Source: Neostapfia colusana
Taxonomy: Eukaryota; Streptophyta; Magnoliopsida; Poales; Poaceae
NCBI GenBank assembly: GCA_030760725.1
Contig: JASWHV010000011.1
Span: 78,965,765 to 79,029,764, forward strand
DNA length: 64,000 bases
Reading direction: 5' to 3'
Both the position numbers and the translations under genes were made by a program. Numbering within the stretch: position 1 is the first letter of the stretch; every line of letters starts with the position of its first letter. Below the pieces are notes generated by a model. It saw only the letters and a list, made by a program, of their open reading frames with translations. It made no database searches and was not told where the DNA came from. Positions 52,521 through 62,749 of this stretch are shown here, one piece after another.

Positions 52521-54106
52521 TGCACTGCTCACGTTTCAGCTCAGCGAGCAAACGTGACAGCCAAACACCCTGGCACGTCGCCGTTGTCCCCACGATGTAC
52601 TCTGCATCACAGGAAGACAACGCTACAACCTTCTGCTTCTAAGACTGCCAAGTCACCGGGCTTGAGCCGAGATAGAAGATCACGCCTATGGTACTCTTCC
52701 TTGTGTCGATGTCACCACCCATATCAGCATCACTGTACCCGATCAAGCGTTGTTCTTTCTCGACACGCTGGTACTGACAACCGAAGTTGATGGTTCCTGC
52801 GACATAGCGTAGTATACGCTTCACCGCTGCGAGATGCTCGGTGGTGGGAAACTCCATGAACCGGCTCACGTACCCGACATCAAACGCGATGTCCTGTCTG
52901 GTGTGTACCAAGTACCGCAGACCAACAAGGCTTCGGTACTCAGTGACATCCACCTGCGGTGCTGAACTTGTCTTCGACAACTTCAGGCGATGCTCCATCG
53001 GCGTGTGACACGGGTTGCACCCTTCCATGCCCGCACACGCTAGGATTTTGCGTGCATACGCCTCTTGCGACAAGCTGATCCCTGCACTTCCTTGCTTCAC
53101 CTCTATACCGAGATAAAAGCTAAGTAAGCCCAAATCACTCATTTTGAAACAGGAACTCATCTGCTGTTTGAAGATGTTGATCTGGACGATGTCGTTCCCG
53201 GTGATGATGAGGTCGTCCACGTAGACTCCCAGCAACAGCCGCGCTTCGCCCTTACCACGAGCGTACACATCATGCTCCGACTTGCTGTGGCTGAAACCAA
53301 GTGCCACTAGTGTCTCGTCGAGCTTTGTGTTCCAAGCCCGAGGGGCCTGACGAAGTCCATAGAGCGCCTTGTTCAGGCGCAACACCTTGTCTTCTTGCCC
53401 TTTTAACGATGAATCTAGGAGGCTGGTGAACGTACACCTCCTCGACCAACTCCCCATTCAAGAAGGCGGACTTTACGTCCATGTGATGAACACCCCACCC
53501 TTCTAGAGCAGCAAGTGCAAGCAACAGTCTCACCGATTCAATTCGAGCGACAGGCGCGAACACTTCGTCGAAATCCACCCCCTGCTGTTGAACGTAGCCT
53601 TTGGCCACCAAGCGTGCCTTGTGTTTGATTACATCACCATCAGCATTCTTTTTCAACTTGTAGACCCATTTCAGCCCGATCGGACGATGTCCATTCGGAA
53701 GAGGTACAAGGCACCACGTTTTGTTTCTCTCGATGGCATCGATCTCTTCCAGCATAGCACTTCGCCAGGGTTGATGTCGCTCGGCCTCGGCAGATGTACT
53801 TGGTTCGTCCCCTATTTGCATGTGAAGTGCACCCCCCACTTGACGTGCAGCAAGTCCTGGTGGGGTCATTACACCGAGTATGTTGTTGATATTGCGGTAC
53901 CTTGGTTCGACGTCGTCAGCATCGACATCCAGGTATTCATCCGCATCCGGTGGTGGCGAGACAAACTCTGGTAGTGGAGGTGTTGCAGCTGGTGTGGTAG
54001 TCGCATGTGAAGGAGTGGGTGCAGTAGATGGTGGAGCCGGCGAGGCCTCCATGACCGCTGGTTCATCCAGAAGCTCGGTGTCAATCTGCATAGTGTGGTA
54101 CTCCAC
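52521..54106 (-). pseudogene. Element G reverse transcriptase and RNase H N-terminal piece (broken)
   Basis: At 54106-53270: an acidic/Pro-rich linker, then IGLKWVYKLKKNADGDV, KARLVAKGYVQQQGVDFDEVFAPVARIESVR, HHMDVKSAFLNGELVEEVYVHQPP. A frameshift near 53430 leads into another frame (53457-52639) with RLNKALYGLRQAPRAWN, the catalytic VYVDDLIITG, MSDLGLLSFYLGIEVKQ and RNase H YSDADMGGDIDTRKSTIGV. A stop follows TWQS near 52639. The AEYI-type box lies just before element H cuts the gene at 52521. The gene encodes no active enzyme. Confidence 0.87.
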
Positions 54107-54142
54107 AACAAGGTCTTCCCTAGACCCTATTTCTTGTTGTTC

Positions 54143-54814
54143 CTAGTTCCAAGATGTTGACTCGTCGAAGACAGCATCTCGGGACACAACGACACTCTGC
54201 GATATTGGATTGTAGAAGCGCCACGCCTTGGCACCTGGTTCATACCCGATGAACACCACCGACAAACCCCGATCCTTGAGTTTCTTCAAATGCGGCTTTG
54301 TCGACTTGATGTATGCCATATACCTGAATGTGCGAAGATAATGAACATCAGGTTTCCGGCCATACCAGGCCTCATACGACGTCATGCCACATACCACTTT
54401 GGTGGGTGCTCGATTCAGTATGAAGACGGCGGTGGCGACAACTTCTCCCCAGAACTTCGTCGATACTCCTCGGCCCTTCAGTAAACTCCTTGCCATGGTG
54501 ACCACGGACTGATTCCTCCTCTCGACTACACCGTTTTGCTATGGGGTATACGGTGCAGTGTGCTGCCTCTCCACATCACGCTCAGCACAGTACATCTCGA
54601 ACTCAATGGATGTGAACTTCCCTCCGTTGTCAGTTCTTAGTACACGAAGGCGCCAGCTTGTCTCTACCTCGACTTTCGTCTGAAACATTCTCAACGCTGA
54701 AAGGGTCTCACTCTTAGCAGTCAGGAGTGCGAGCCACATGTACCTGCTCTTGTCGTCCACCAACAACAAGAAATACTTCTTGCCCCCTCGATGTCGTCGG
54801 TGAGATCGGGCCAT
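54143..54814 (-). pseudogene. Element G integrase (broken)
   Basis: The core reads FLLLVDDKSRYMWLALL and LRVLRTDNGGKFTSIEFEMYC up to APYTP, where a stop at 54539 interrupts the PQQNG box. The frame continues from 54505: MVTMARSLLKGRGVSTKFWGEVVATAVFILNRAPTK, then SYEAWYGRKPDVHYLRTF and the FIGYEPGAKAWRFYNP region. First and second Asp are kept; the segment with the Glu is damaged. Confidence 0.85.
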
Positions 54815-55418
54815 AGAGATCAGCGTGTACCAGGTCGAGTATCCCTTCTGTCCGTTTCCTTGACTGCGACGGAAACGGACTCCTCTTCAGCTTGGTGGTG
54901 ACACAATCTGTGCAAAGTTGATGAACATGTTCGATGTGAGCAATACCAAGCACCATCCCGTGTTGTTCCAGCTTCTTCAGAGTTTCAAAGTGGAGATGAC
55001 CATACCGCTCATGCCACAGCCACGCATCATCAGACGCACGCACGGCCAGACAGAATGGCTTCCCGATCTTCACTTCCACTAGATAAAGGCGGTTGGCTGA
55101 CCTCTGCACCTGAGCCACCAATCTACCTTCATCGTCGTTGATCCGAAGTGTTCCATGTAGCACACGAACGTCACAACCCCCCTCATCGAGCTGTCCAAGA
55201 CTGATAATATTGGTGGTCAGTCTCGAAATGTAATACACCCCAGTGAGCGGGAGATGTTCTCGTGTCTTCCCTTCAAACAGGACTGTCCCCGATCCTTCAA
55301 TAGCAACCTTGGAGCCATCCCCGAACTTCACAGAGCCCGTGATTGAGGTGTTGATGTCGACAAAAGCACGGCGACACTCGGACATGTGGTTTGTTGCCCC
55401 ACTGTCCAGGTACCACAA
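54714..55418 (-). pseudogene. Element G protease and GAG-pre-integrase region
   Basis: It opens with MWYLDSGATNHMSECRRAF, a copia protease with intact catalytic Asp. FGDGSKVAIEGSGTV, a YYISRLTTNIISLGQLDEGG box, the pre-integrase WLWHERYGHLHFETLKKL and CTDCVTTKLKRSPFP follow. It runs 234 codons before losing frame at the start of the integrase core near 54790. Confidence 0.86.
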
Positions 55419-55419
55419 C

Positions 55420-55852
55420 GAATCATCCCGAATTCACGTCTGAGCTGTTGCGCGTTGGCCTCGCGCACGCGCTAGACTCCAATGCGAATCCGCTTGAACG
55501 CCTCCCAAGCTGTTGCTGCGGACGACCTCCTCTCGCGAAGGCTCGACAGCATGTCGGGCGGCACCGATCGCAAGATCGCCGCAAGCGCCAAGCGATCATG
55601 GCGATAGTTGATCTCTTCTCCTTCCTCCGGTTCCACGACGTACCACCATCCGGCCGCCTCAAAGTTCACCTGCATCAACATCGCCCACTCCTATTAATTG
55701 GTGCGTGTGAGCATGGGAAACTGAGTGCCTGCCGCGGTGTTCTCCATGACGGTGCGATGGACGACGATCTCCCGCTGCCCCCTTCTGGCCACCGGCGATG
55801 GCGAGGTCCGGCGACCTCGTGGCGTGTCGTTGCTGCTCGGCGGAGCCGACAT
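55420..55852 (-). pseudogene. Element G gag, severely shortened
   Basis: From MSAPPSSNDT through FPMLTRTN the frame meets two consecutive stops (taa tag, near 55687-55692). It continues EWAMLMQVNFEAAGWWYVVEP, YRHDRLALAAILRSVPPDML and AATAWEAFKRIRIGVERVREANAQQLRREF, then joins the protease directly. The rest of gag and any zinc knuckle are missing, a deletion of perhaps 150-200 codons judged from copia gags in general. Confidence 0.75.
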
Positions 55853-55864
55853 GCCGGACGACCT

Positions 55865-55877
55865 GGCTCTGATGCCA
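55865..55877 (-). promoter_or_regulatory. Primer binding site of element G
   Basis: The minus strand reads TGGCATCAGAGCC, one change from the usual initiator tRNA-Met complement, 2 bp inside the LTR. Confidence 0.82.
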
Positions 55878-55879
55878 AA

Positions 55880-56225
55880 TGTCAGTCGGAACTCTCCCGA
55901 CGTCGATCAAGAGCGCCTGAACTTCTCTGGAGAAAAACGAGGAACGCATGCAAGTTGTTTTTGGTGCCGCTAACTTGCCGGCCTTTTCTGTTGTCTCTCA
56001 TTTCTCTTAAACAAACTGCAGAAACGTGATTACAACGATGGCGTAAGCGCCATGCACTCCACAACCGCACGACCAGGTCACGCAGCGCCTTCAGCGGACG
56101 CTCTCGCCACGACGTGACGACTGACATCGTGCCCACTAAATTCCTAGACACATCCGGGCGAGCGTGATGGCTCACACGGACTCAACACGATACAAGTAAA
56201 TACAATATTATAGATGTTGCTCACA
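55880..56225 (-). repeat. 5' LTR of element G (346 bp)
   Basis: It pairs with 49664-50007 and ends CTCACA before acctc. Confidence 0.88.
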
Positions 56226-56256
56226 ACCTCATCCTCTTTGTTTATGCAGTCGTATG

Positions 56257-56341
56257 TGTTGGAATGTGTATGTATGAAGTGTAGAGCTATATGTACTCTG
56301 TACACTATTGAAAACCCTAATTGAAAGAAACCCTTCCAATT
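56257..56341 (+). repeat. 5' LTR of element I (85 bp)
   Basis: TGTTGGAATGTGTATG... to ...CCCTTCCAATT. It differs from the right copy at gtagag/gtaggg and attgaa/attgga. It is far shorter than usual copia LTRs. Confidence 0.85.
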
Positions 56342-56350
56342 TGGTATCAG
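56342..56350 (+). promoter_or_regulatory. Primer binding site of element I
   Basis: tggtatcag abuts the LTR; the match to the initiator tRNA-Met complement ends after nine bases. Confidence 0.65.
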
Positions 56351-56387
56351 CCAGCTCTCTCTCTCCTCTCCCTCTCTCCCTCCCGAC

Positions 56388-57378
56388 ATGTCCCCGAGCG
56401 GGCCGCCGCTGCCCGCCCCGCCCCCGTCCCTCCTTCCTTCCCTCTCTCCGCCTCCGCTGCCGCCGCCCCGCCCTCAGGGACGGTAGCCGCCGGCTCGGCA
56501 GCGCCGCCCTGGTCCGCCGTCGCCTCCCCAGCGCTGCCAGGGGCCGCCCCGCCGTCGCGGTCGGCCGCCGCGGGCTGGGTCGCGCCGACCTAGGCTGCCG
56601 CTGCTTCGCCAGTGCCGCGAGGCGCGGCCGCCGCCGGCTGGACAACACCGCCCTGGGACGCCGGTACCTAACCAGCGCCGCCCTGGGCCGCCGCCGCCCC
56701 GGGCCGCGGCCGCCTCACCAGCGCCGTCCTGGGCCGCGACCGCCTCCTTTGCGCCGCCCTGGCCCGCTGCCGCCTCGCCTGCGCCGCCTTGGGCCGCCGC
56801 CGCCTAGTCTGCGCCGCTGCCGGGTCATCTCCAGCCGCCACCGGCACCTGGTCAGCCGTCGCCGCCGGCCCCTGATGTGTGGCTGCTACCAGCCCCTCAT
56901 GTGTGGCCACCGTCGACTGCCTCGTCCCCACTGCCGCCGGTTGCCGTCTTCGCTACCCTCGCCATCCGGTGGCTCCCGCTAGTGGTACTAGTCAGCCGTT
57001 TGCGACTGCCTCTGGCGGCGTCGCTGCTCTGGCGGCTGCTCGCGAGCATGAGCGGACTCTCGCTCGTGCCTTGGAGTAGCAGCGAGCGTCCATGGCAGCT
57101 CTCACTCACCAACTCGAGGAGGCCACACACCCGCAGTGGAGTGCCACCCGTGAGCCCTCTCCAAGCGACGGAGCTGCCTACAGCATCTACGCGGCTTCCC
57201 TTATCGCCGCTCTCCACGCTCAGGCGGCTGGTGTCCATAACATCCGGGTGTTCGTCCCGGTTGTCCTCAACACCGACTCCATCTCGTACGCTAGGTGGCG
57301 TCACCTGTTTCTCCTCACGTTGAGGCGTTTTCGCCTTGACGATCACGTCCTCCGGGACAACTCCTCGATGGACGATTC
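56388..57378 (+). pseudogene. Element I gag N-terminal region (Pro/Ala-rich, broken)
   Basis: The first 700 bp are extremely GC-rich and encode Pro/Ala/Arg-rich sequence with stops in each frame. From about 57092 a gag-like frame appears: AALTHQLEEA, AAYSIYAASLIAALHAQAAGVHNIRV, VVLNTDSISYARWRHLFLLTLRRFRLDDHV, then a frameshift near 57370. The SISYARWRHLFL box is the standard start of the copia gag core. The true start codon is uncertain. Confidence 0.65.
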
Positions 57379-59229
57379 ATGGATCAGCATGGACATCCTG
57401 GTCCTTGCCTGGATCCTCGGTCCCTCTCCGAGGAGCTGCAGGATATTGTTGGGCAGCATGATGGCGGCACTGCTCGTCAGGCGTGGTTCATCCTCGAGCA
57501 GCGCTTCCAGGGGAACCACGCGACCCGAGCTCTTCACATCCGGGCGCGGTTCGGGGCTGCTGTCCAGGGGGACCTGTCGGTCTCTGCTTACTGTCGCCAG
57601 ATGAAGGGTATGGCGGATGCCCTTCACGATCTTGATGACCACGTTCCGGAGACTTCTCTTGTTCTTCAGGTCCTGCAGGGTCTGAACGAGCGTTACTCCC
57701 ACCCCCGGACTGTGATTCTTCGCGAGGAGCCGCTTCCGACCTTCGAGAAGGTCTGGTCTGATCTCGAGCTCGAGGAGATCACCTCTGGAGGTCATGTCGT
57801 CTCTTCGACTGCCACCGCCTTCTACGGCTCTGGGCAGCCCTACCGACCTCCTCCACCTGCTGCTCCTTCAGGGGGACAGCCGCCGCGTCCGCCTACCACT
57901 CCAGGGGCCACTGCCAGCCCTGGCAGTGGTAATCGTCGTCGGGGTGGTCGTAAGCGAGGTGGCCGTGGAGTTTTTACAGGAGGAGGTGGTACTACTGGCG
58001 GTGGTGGCACCGGTCAGGGTAGTGGCGAAGGTGCTCTGCCACCCTGGCCCACTCCCTGCAACCCGTGGACCGGCCAGATCTCCATGTGGCCTGGGCCGTC
58101 TCCGGGTCTCCTGCCACCTCGACCTTCACGACCTCAGGCGACCTACGTGGCCACCCCTACCCATGGCGGGGCTGGCTATCCACCTGGTGGACAGTGGACT
58201 CCGACCTCTGGTGGGTCGTCCACCCACTGGGGCTCGGGTGCTGAGTCCTCGGCGCAGCACACTACTCCTGACGGGTGGGACCGTCAAGCGTTGGCTTCCT
58301 CTTTCAGCACGATGACTCTCACTCCACCCGGTCCTGTCTGGGTTGCTGATTCCGGCGCATCGTACCACACTACTCCTGATGCTGGTATACTCTCTTCTAC
58401 CCACCCTTCCCACCCTTCTCATCCTTCATCTATCGTTGTTGGGAATGGGTCTGTTCTTCCTGTCACCTCAGTAGGTGACTTAGGTTCTTCGGGTTCTTTC
58501 CAGCTTAGAGATGTTCTCATTGCTCCTGACATAATTCAAAATCTTCTTTCTGTTTGTCGTTTTACCACTGACAACCATGTTTCTATTGAGTTTGATTCTT
58601 TTGGTGTATCTGTGAAGGATCTTACTACCCGGCGTCTTCTTTACCGCTGTGAGAGTTCGGGGCCCCTGTACACGTTTCATCTTCCTGCTTCCGCTTCAGC
58701 TTCGCCTTTTGCACTGGCTACGACAGCTTCTTCCACGACTTGGCATCGCCGGCTCGACCATCCTGGTGTTGATGCCCTGTCTAAGTTGTCTAGTAGTTCA
58801 ATGATTTCGTGTACTAGGGGCACTCATGAGTCTGTGTGTCATGGTTGTCAGCTTGGTCGCCATGTTCGGCTTCCATTCCCGCATTCTGTTACTCATGTTG
58901 AGCGACCTTTTGATCTGATTCACTGTGGTCTTTGGACTTCTCCTATTGTCAGTGTTCCGGGTTATAAATATTACTTGGTGATACTTGATGTTTTTCACAC
59001 TATTCGTGGACTTTTCCTTTATGACAGAAGTCTGATACGTTCGTCACTCTTTCTCACTTCTTCGCTTGGGTGTCCACCCAGTTTGGGTGTATTATTCGAG
59101 CCGTCCAGTTCGATAACAGGCGTGAGTTCGATAACTCTGCGTTCCGTGACTTCCTTCTCTCCCGCGGTGTTCAGTTGCGCATGTCTTGCCCGTACACTTC
59201 CCCTCAGAACGGCAAGGCCGAACGCATGA
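57379..59229 (+). pseudogene. Element I gag core, protease and pre-integrase
   Basis: The frame reads SEELQDIVGQHDGGTARQAWFILEQRFQGN, YCRQMKGMADALHDLDDHV and EEPLPTFEKVWSDLELEE, all copia gag boxes. An RGG-like stretch (GNRRRGGRKRGGRGVFTGGG, near 57930-57980) and a long Gly/Pro linker follow. I find no CCHC zinc knuckle. Protease is VWVADSGASYHTTPDAG (catalytic Asp kept), then FQLRDVLIAPDIIQNLLSV, WHRRLDHPGVDALSKL and CHGCQLGRHVRLPF. The frame is lost near 59000 inside the integrase core, right after the first catalytic box (YYLVILDVF). Confidence 0.83.
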
Positions 59230-59680
59230 TTCGTACCACTAACAATGTCATGCGTTCCGTGATGTTTTAGGCCTCCATTCCTGTTCGGTACTGGGCGGAG
59301 GCTTCACACCGCCACTTACCTCATTAATCGCCTTCCTACTAAGGCGATTAATGCCCTCACCCCTCACTTTGCTTTTTTCGACACCACTCCTCTCTACGAC
59401 CACCTTCGAGTCTTCGGGTGCGCATGCTACCCTAACCTGTTCGCCAAAGCTCCTCATAAGCTTGCGCCTCGTTCGACTCGATGTGTTTTCCTTGGGTACT
59501 CCCCTGATCATAAGGGGTACCGGTGCCTTGACCTTGTTACCCGTCATATCTTGGTCTCTCGACACGTCATCTTCGACGAGTCTTCCTTTCCCTTTTCCAC
59601 TTCGTCCTCTGACTCTGTCGCTGAGTTGGATTCCCTTTTCTCTACTGACCCCGAGGCTGCTCCTATCCAGTGACCTTGGT
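59000..59680 (+). pseudogene. Element I integrase (broken)
   Basis: The second catalytic box reads IIRAVQFDNRREFDN, where the usual Gly after Asn is Arg. SPQNGKAERMIRTTNNVMRS with the Glu follows, then a TAG at about 59268. Further pieces are PVRYWAEAS, LINRLPTKAINAL, LYDHLRVFGCACYPNLFAKAPHKLAPRSTRCVFLGYSPDHKGYRCLD and HVIFDESSFPF, in two frames. The core is inactive. Confidence 0.8.
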
Positions 59681-59734
59681 CTTTACCCTCTGCAGGTTCT
59701 TCATCCGCTGCGCCACACGCGGCTCCGGCGCCCC

Positions 59735-60075
59735 CGACGTCTCCCGCTGCGCCACATGTGGCCCCAGCACCTCCGACGTCTCCCACGGCGCCAAGCGGCC
59801 CTGGCTTCTCGCGCTGCGCCACGTGCGTCCCCGGCGTCCCCGGCGTCCCCGACGTTGCCTGCCGCGCCACGCGCGGCCCCGACGTCACCCGTTGCGCTAC
59901 GCGCGGCCCTGGCGTCCTCGATGTCGCCCGTTACGCCACGCGCGGCCCCGGCGTCCCCGACGTTGCCCGCTGCGCCACGCGTGGCCTCGGCGTCCCCGAC
60001 GTCGCCCGTTGTGCCACGTGCGGCCCCGGCGTCTCCGACGTCGACTGTTGCGCCCCGTGCGGTCTCGGCGTCGCG
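59735..60075 (+). repeat. 39-bp coding minisatellite in element I
   Basis: Repeats of about 39 bp (for example cgttacgcca...gacgttgcc) tile the linker between integrase and reverse transcriptase. In one frame each unit gives 13 residues of the form PxAPRAAPASPTS. About seven to eight diverged units are visible, with some shortened at the left end. Confidence 0.82.
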
Positions 60076-61831
60076 GTACGCTGACCCCGCTCTTGTCTAT
60101 CAGCGACGAGCGCGGGTTGGTGCACCGACCTCTTCCCGCCCTGAGTCTCTGGTGTACCACCCCCATTGCTCCATCGGGACCCGAGTCACGTCCACCCGAT
60201 GGTGACCTGACGGGCGGCTGGGGTTCTCCGTCCGGTGGAGCGGTTTTTTGGGTCGTCCTCTCCTCGGCGACCTCCCCACCGCCTGCCTCTTCGCCCATCT
60301 CGCCTATCCCCTCTTTTATCCATAGTGCCCTCGCCGATCCCAACTGGCATCGGGCTATGGAAGAAGAGTATGCGGTCCTGCTTGCCAACCAGACCTGGGA
60401 CTTGGTTCCCCGTCCTGGTCGTGGCAATGTTGTCACGGGCAAGTGGGTATTCACGCATACGAGGAAGGCGGATGGGTCCTTAGAGAGGTACAAGGCTCGG
60501 TGGGTCCTTCGGGGCTTCACTCAGCGTTCTGGTGTCGACTACGACGAGACCTTCAACCCAGTGGTGAAGCCGGCAGCGGTTCGGACCGTTTTGTCGTTAG
60601 CTTTCTCGCGTTCTTGGCCTGTCCACCAGTTGGACGTCAAGAACGCCTTTCTCCACGGCATGCTGACGGAGACGGTATACTGCAGTCAGCCGACAGGGTT
60701 CGTTGATTCAGCTCGTCCAGACATGGTCTGCCGACTGAACAAGTCCATGTACGGCCTGAAGCAGGCACCTCGGGCTTGGTACAGCCGGTTCGCCTCCTTA
60801 CTGGTCTCGCTTGGTTTCGTCGATGCTAAGTCGGACACCTCGCTCTTCGTCTACGGCCGTGAGGGGGACACTGTGTACCTCCTCATGTACGTCGATGACA
60901 TCGTCCTCACGGCGTCCAACTCGGCGCTCCTTCAGCGCACGATCTCTGCCCTGCAGCGGGAGTTCGCGATGAAGGACTCGGGTCAGCTTCACCACTTCCT
61001 GGGCGTGACGGTCGAGCACCGATCGGGTGGCCTGTTTCTTCACCAGCGACAGTACTGCTTGGACATCCCCTAGCGAGCGGGCATGGTTGACTGCAAGCCG
61101 TGCTTTACTCCGGTGGACACCCAGGCGAAGGTCTCCTCCGCCGGCGACGCTCCTGTTGCTGACCCCACTATTTTCAGAAGCCTTGCAGGTGCTCTCCAGT
61201 ACCTCACCTTCACCAGGCCGGATATCTCCTATGCAGTTCAGCAGGTGTGCCTCCACATGCATGATCCACGGGAGCCGCATTTCACTGCTGTGAAGCGGAT
61301 ACTTCGGTACCTGCGCGACACCCTCGACTACGGCCTCCTCCTTCGGGGTGACTCGGCTTCTGAGCTGGTCGTCTACACCGACGCTGACTGGGCAGGCTGC
61401 CCGGACACCCGTCGGTCCACCTCTAGCTACGCCGTCTTCCTGGGGGCAACCTCGTCTCCTGGTCCTCAAAGCGGCAGCCCGTGGTGTCACGCTCGAGCGC
61501 TGAGGCAGAGTACCACGCCGTAGCCAACGGCGTGGCTGAGACTTCCTGGCTCCAGCAGCTGCTTCAGGAGCCCCACTCCCCCGTAGCCCAGAGCACGTTG
61601 GTCTACTGCGATAACGTCAGTGCCGTCTACCTCTCCACCAACCCAGTCCAGCATCAGCGCACGAAGCATGTGGAGATTGATCTTCACTTTGTTCGTGAGC
61701 GGATTGCCCGCGGCGAGGTCCGGGTCCTCCACGTCCCAACAACGTCGCAGTTCGCCGACATCTTCACGAAGGGTCTCCCTTCGTCGTTATTCTCCGAGTT
61801 TCGGTCCAGCCTCCACATCTGCCGTGGCTAG
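60076..61831 (+). pseudogene. Element I reverse transcriptase and RNase H (one stop, one frameshift)
   Basis: NWHRAMEEEYAVLLANQTW, GKWVFTHTRKADGSLERYKARWVLRGFTQR, DYDETFNPVVKPAAVRTVL, HQLDVKNAFLHGMLTETVY, LNKSMYGLKQAPRAWYSRF, the catalytic LMYVDDIVLTAS and KDSGQLHHFLGVTVE form a full reverse transcriptase to 61073. There a TAG follows CLDIP. The same frame resumes with MVDCKPCFTPVD, LQYLTFTRPDISYAVQQV, RYLRDTLDYGLLL and YTDADWAGCPDTRRSTSSY. A frameshift near 61455 leads to the last frame (SSAEAEYHAVAN, VYCDNVSAVYLSTNPVQHQRTKHVEI, FADIFTKGLP). This is the best preserved part of element I. Confidence 0.9.
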
Positions 61832-61844
61832 ATGTTAGGACTGC

Positions 61845-61864
61845 GGGGGGGGGGGGGGGGGAGG
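61845..61864 (+). promoter_or_regulatory. Polypurine tract of element I with a 17-G run
   Basis: Seventeen consecutive G (61845-61861) and then agg precede the LTR start at 61865. The position is that of the plus-strand primer; the long G homopolymer is unusual and may be over-extended by slippage. Confidence 0.75.
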
Positions 61865-61949
61865 TGTTGGAATGTGTATGTATGAAGTGTAGGGCTATAT
61901 GTACTCTGTACACTATTGGAAACCCTAATTGAAAGAAACCCTTCCAATT
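61865..61949 (+). repeat. 3' LTR of element I (85 bp)
   Basis: It pairs with 56257-56341 and is followed by the second GTATG. Confidence 0.85.
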
Positions 61950-62749
61950 GTATGAAGTTTTCGACTTTACGCCTGAACGTTTGTTAGGGTTAGCTCATTA
62001 GCCAGTGTCACAGAATTAATCAAGGCGCTGGCTGTCTGAGGCATGCACTCTACTGAATGAGTGGTGTTGTGTGGCAAAGCCAACTTATACAATTTTAGAT
62101 AGTGAAAGTGAACTCCAATCTGCATGCAGAATAATTTATCAAGCTGGATCGTCTCTATTATAAGCAAACATATACTACTATAAGCTAATTAATTTTTTGG
62201 CCATGAGTATGGGTTGTAAAAATTTCAAGGATGCCCATTCAGAAATCAATCCTATGGCTACGGCCATAATTAAAAATCTCCCTGCAGAGGAGCTAAGGAC
62301 CACAACAATAACTTTTATCGACAGACCTAAACGATACACTCGCTGCAATCTATTCTGTGCATCTAGCCATATTTTTCCCTCTGAAGTTTTATGGCCTCTA
62401 TTACTTTTTTGAATCATGAAATTGTATCAATTTGTATTTTTTGACAGTTACGATAGTCTCCATTGTGGATGTATATTTAGAGTTATGTACTAATGTCTAA
62501 GGTTGCACTCGACATCGCTGAAATTTGGAGTCCTGCTAGACAGTTTTCTGCAGTGCTGTGTGATGGTCACTAACATAATTGTCTGCCTTGTTCTGTTTAC
62601 ATACATATGTTATATGGACTGCAGCCCCACCATTTCAAGCTGTACATAGTGTAGCTTCTCCCAGGACATAATATCTCAGTGGTCTAGCATTATAAATTAT
62701 CTGTCTGATCATAAAAGAAACATTTGCTTACTCTATTTTTTATGACTAG
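61950..62749 (+). other. Native 3' part of the SWIB intron
   Basis: AT-rich, non-coding sequence with no recognised repeat. It ends ctctattttttatgactag, a pyrimidine-rich stretch and AG typical of a plant 3' splice site. Confidence 0.65.

Larger units (their letters stand above)
49664..56225 (-). mobile_element. Element G: Ty1/copia element in the SWIB intron, interrupted by element H
   Basis: The minus-strand element has LTRs of 344 bp (49664-50007) and 346 bp (55880-56225), both beginning TGTCAG(C/T)CGGAACTC and ending CTCACA on the plus strand. A primer binding site TGGCATCAGAGCC lies at 55865-55877 (minus) and a polypurine tract just inside the 3' LTR (aggattagggggtgaaa, minus, 50008-50024). 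Flanks gcctc and acctc agree in four of five bases, consistent with a decayed target duplication. Gag is severely truncated. Short LTRs and domain order suggest the Ale/Retrofit or Ivana/Oryco lineages; I cannot separate these by eye. Confidence 0.87.
56257..61949 (+). mobile_element. Element I: copia element with 85-bp LTRs in the SWIB intron
   Basis: The 5.7-kb element has very short direct repeats (56257-56341 and 61865-61949) that start TGTTGGAATG and end CTTCCAATT. The target duplication GTATG lies at 56252-56256 and 61950-61954. These boundaries imply a 3' terminus TT rather than CA, and a primer binding site tggtatcag starting at the very next base. Two to three mismatches separate the LTRs. 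The interior encodes copia gag, protease, integrase, reverse transcriptase and RNase H with several breaks. Confidence 0.87.
45574..62749 (+). other. SWIB gene intron of about 17.2 kb, filled by retroelements
   Basis: Donor CAG|GTGAAT and acceptor atgactag|GATCC join in frame as NLQ-DPNDK. Inside lie element F (45880-49381), element G with nested H (49664-56225) and element I (56257-61949). The remaining native sequence (45574-45879, 49382-49663, 56226-56256, 61950-62749) totals about 1.4 kb, a plausible ancestral intron size. Confidence 0.83.

Noticed and set aside
56308..56982. Arg/Pro-rich ORF of 224 codons at the start of element I
   Set aside because: No domain is visible; all three frames are open for long stretches because of the extreme GC content, and the gag boxes lie in another frame downstream.
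57343..57795. Minus-strand ORF opposite element I gag
   Set aside because: It is the antisense shadow of the gag frame, which has clear copia gag boxes.
59897..60520. 207-codon Arg-rich minus-strand ORF
   Set aside because: It is the antisense reading of the 39-bp minisatellite and reverse transcriptase start.
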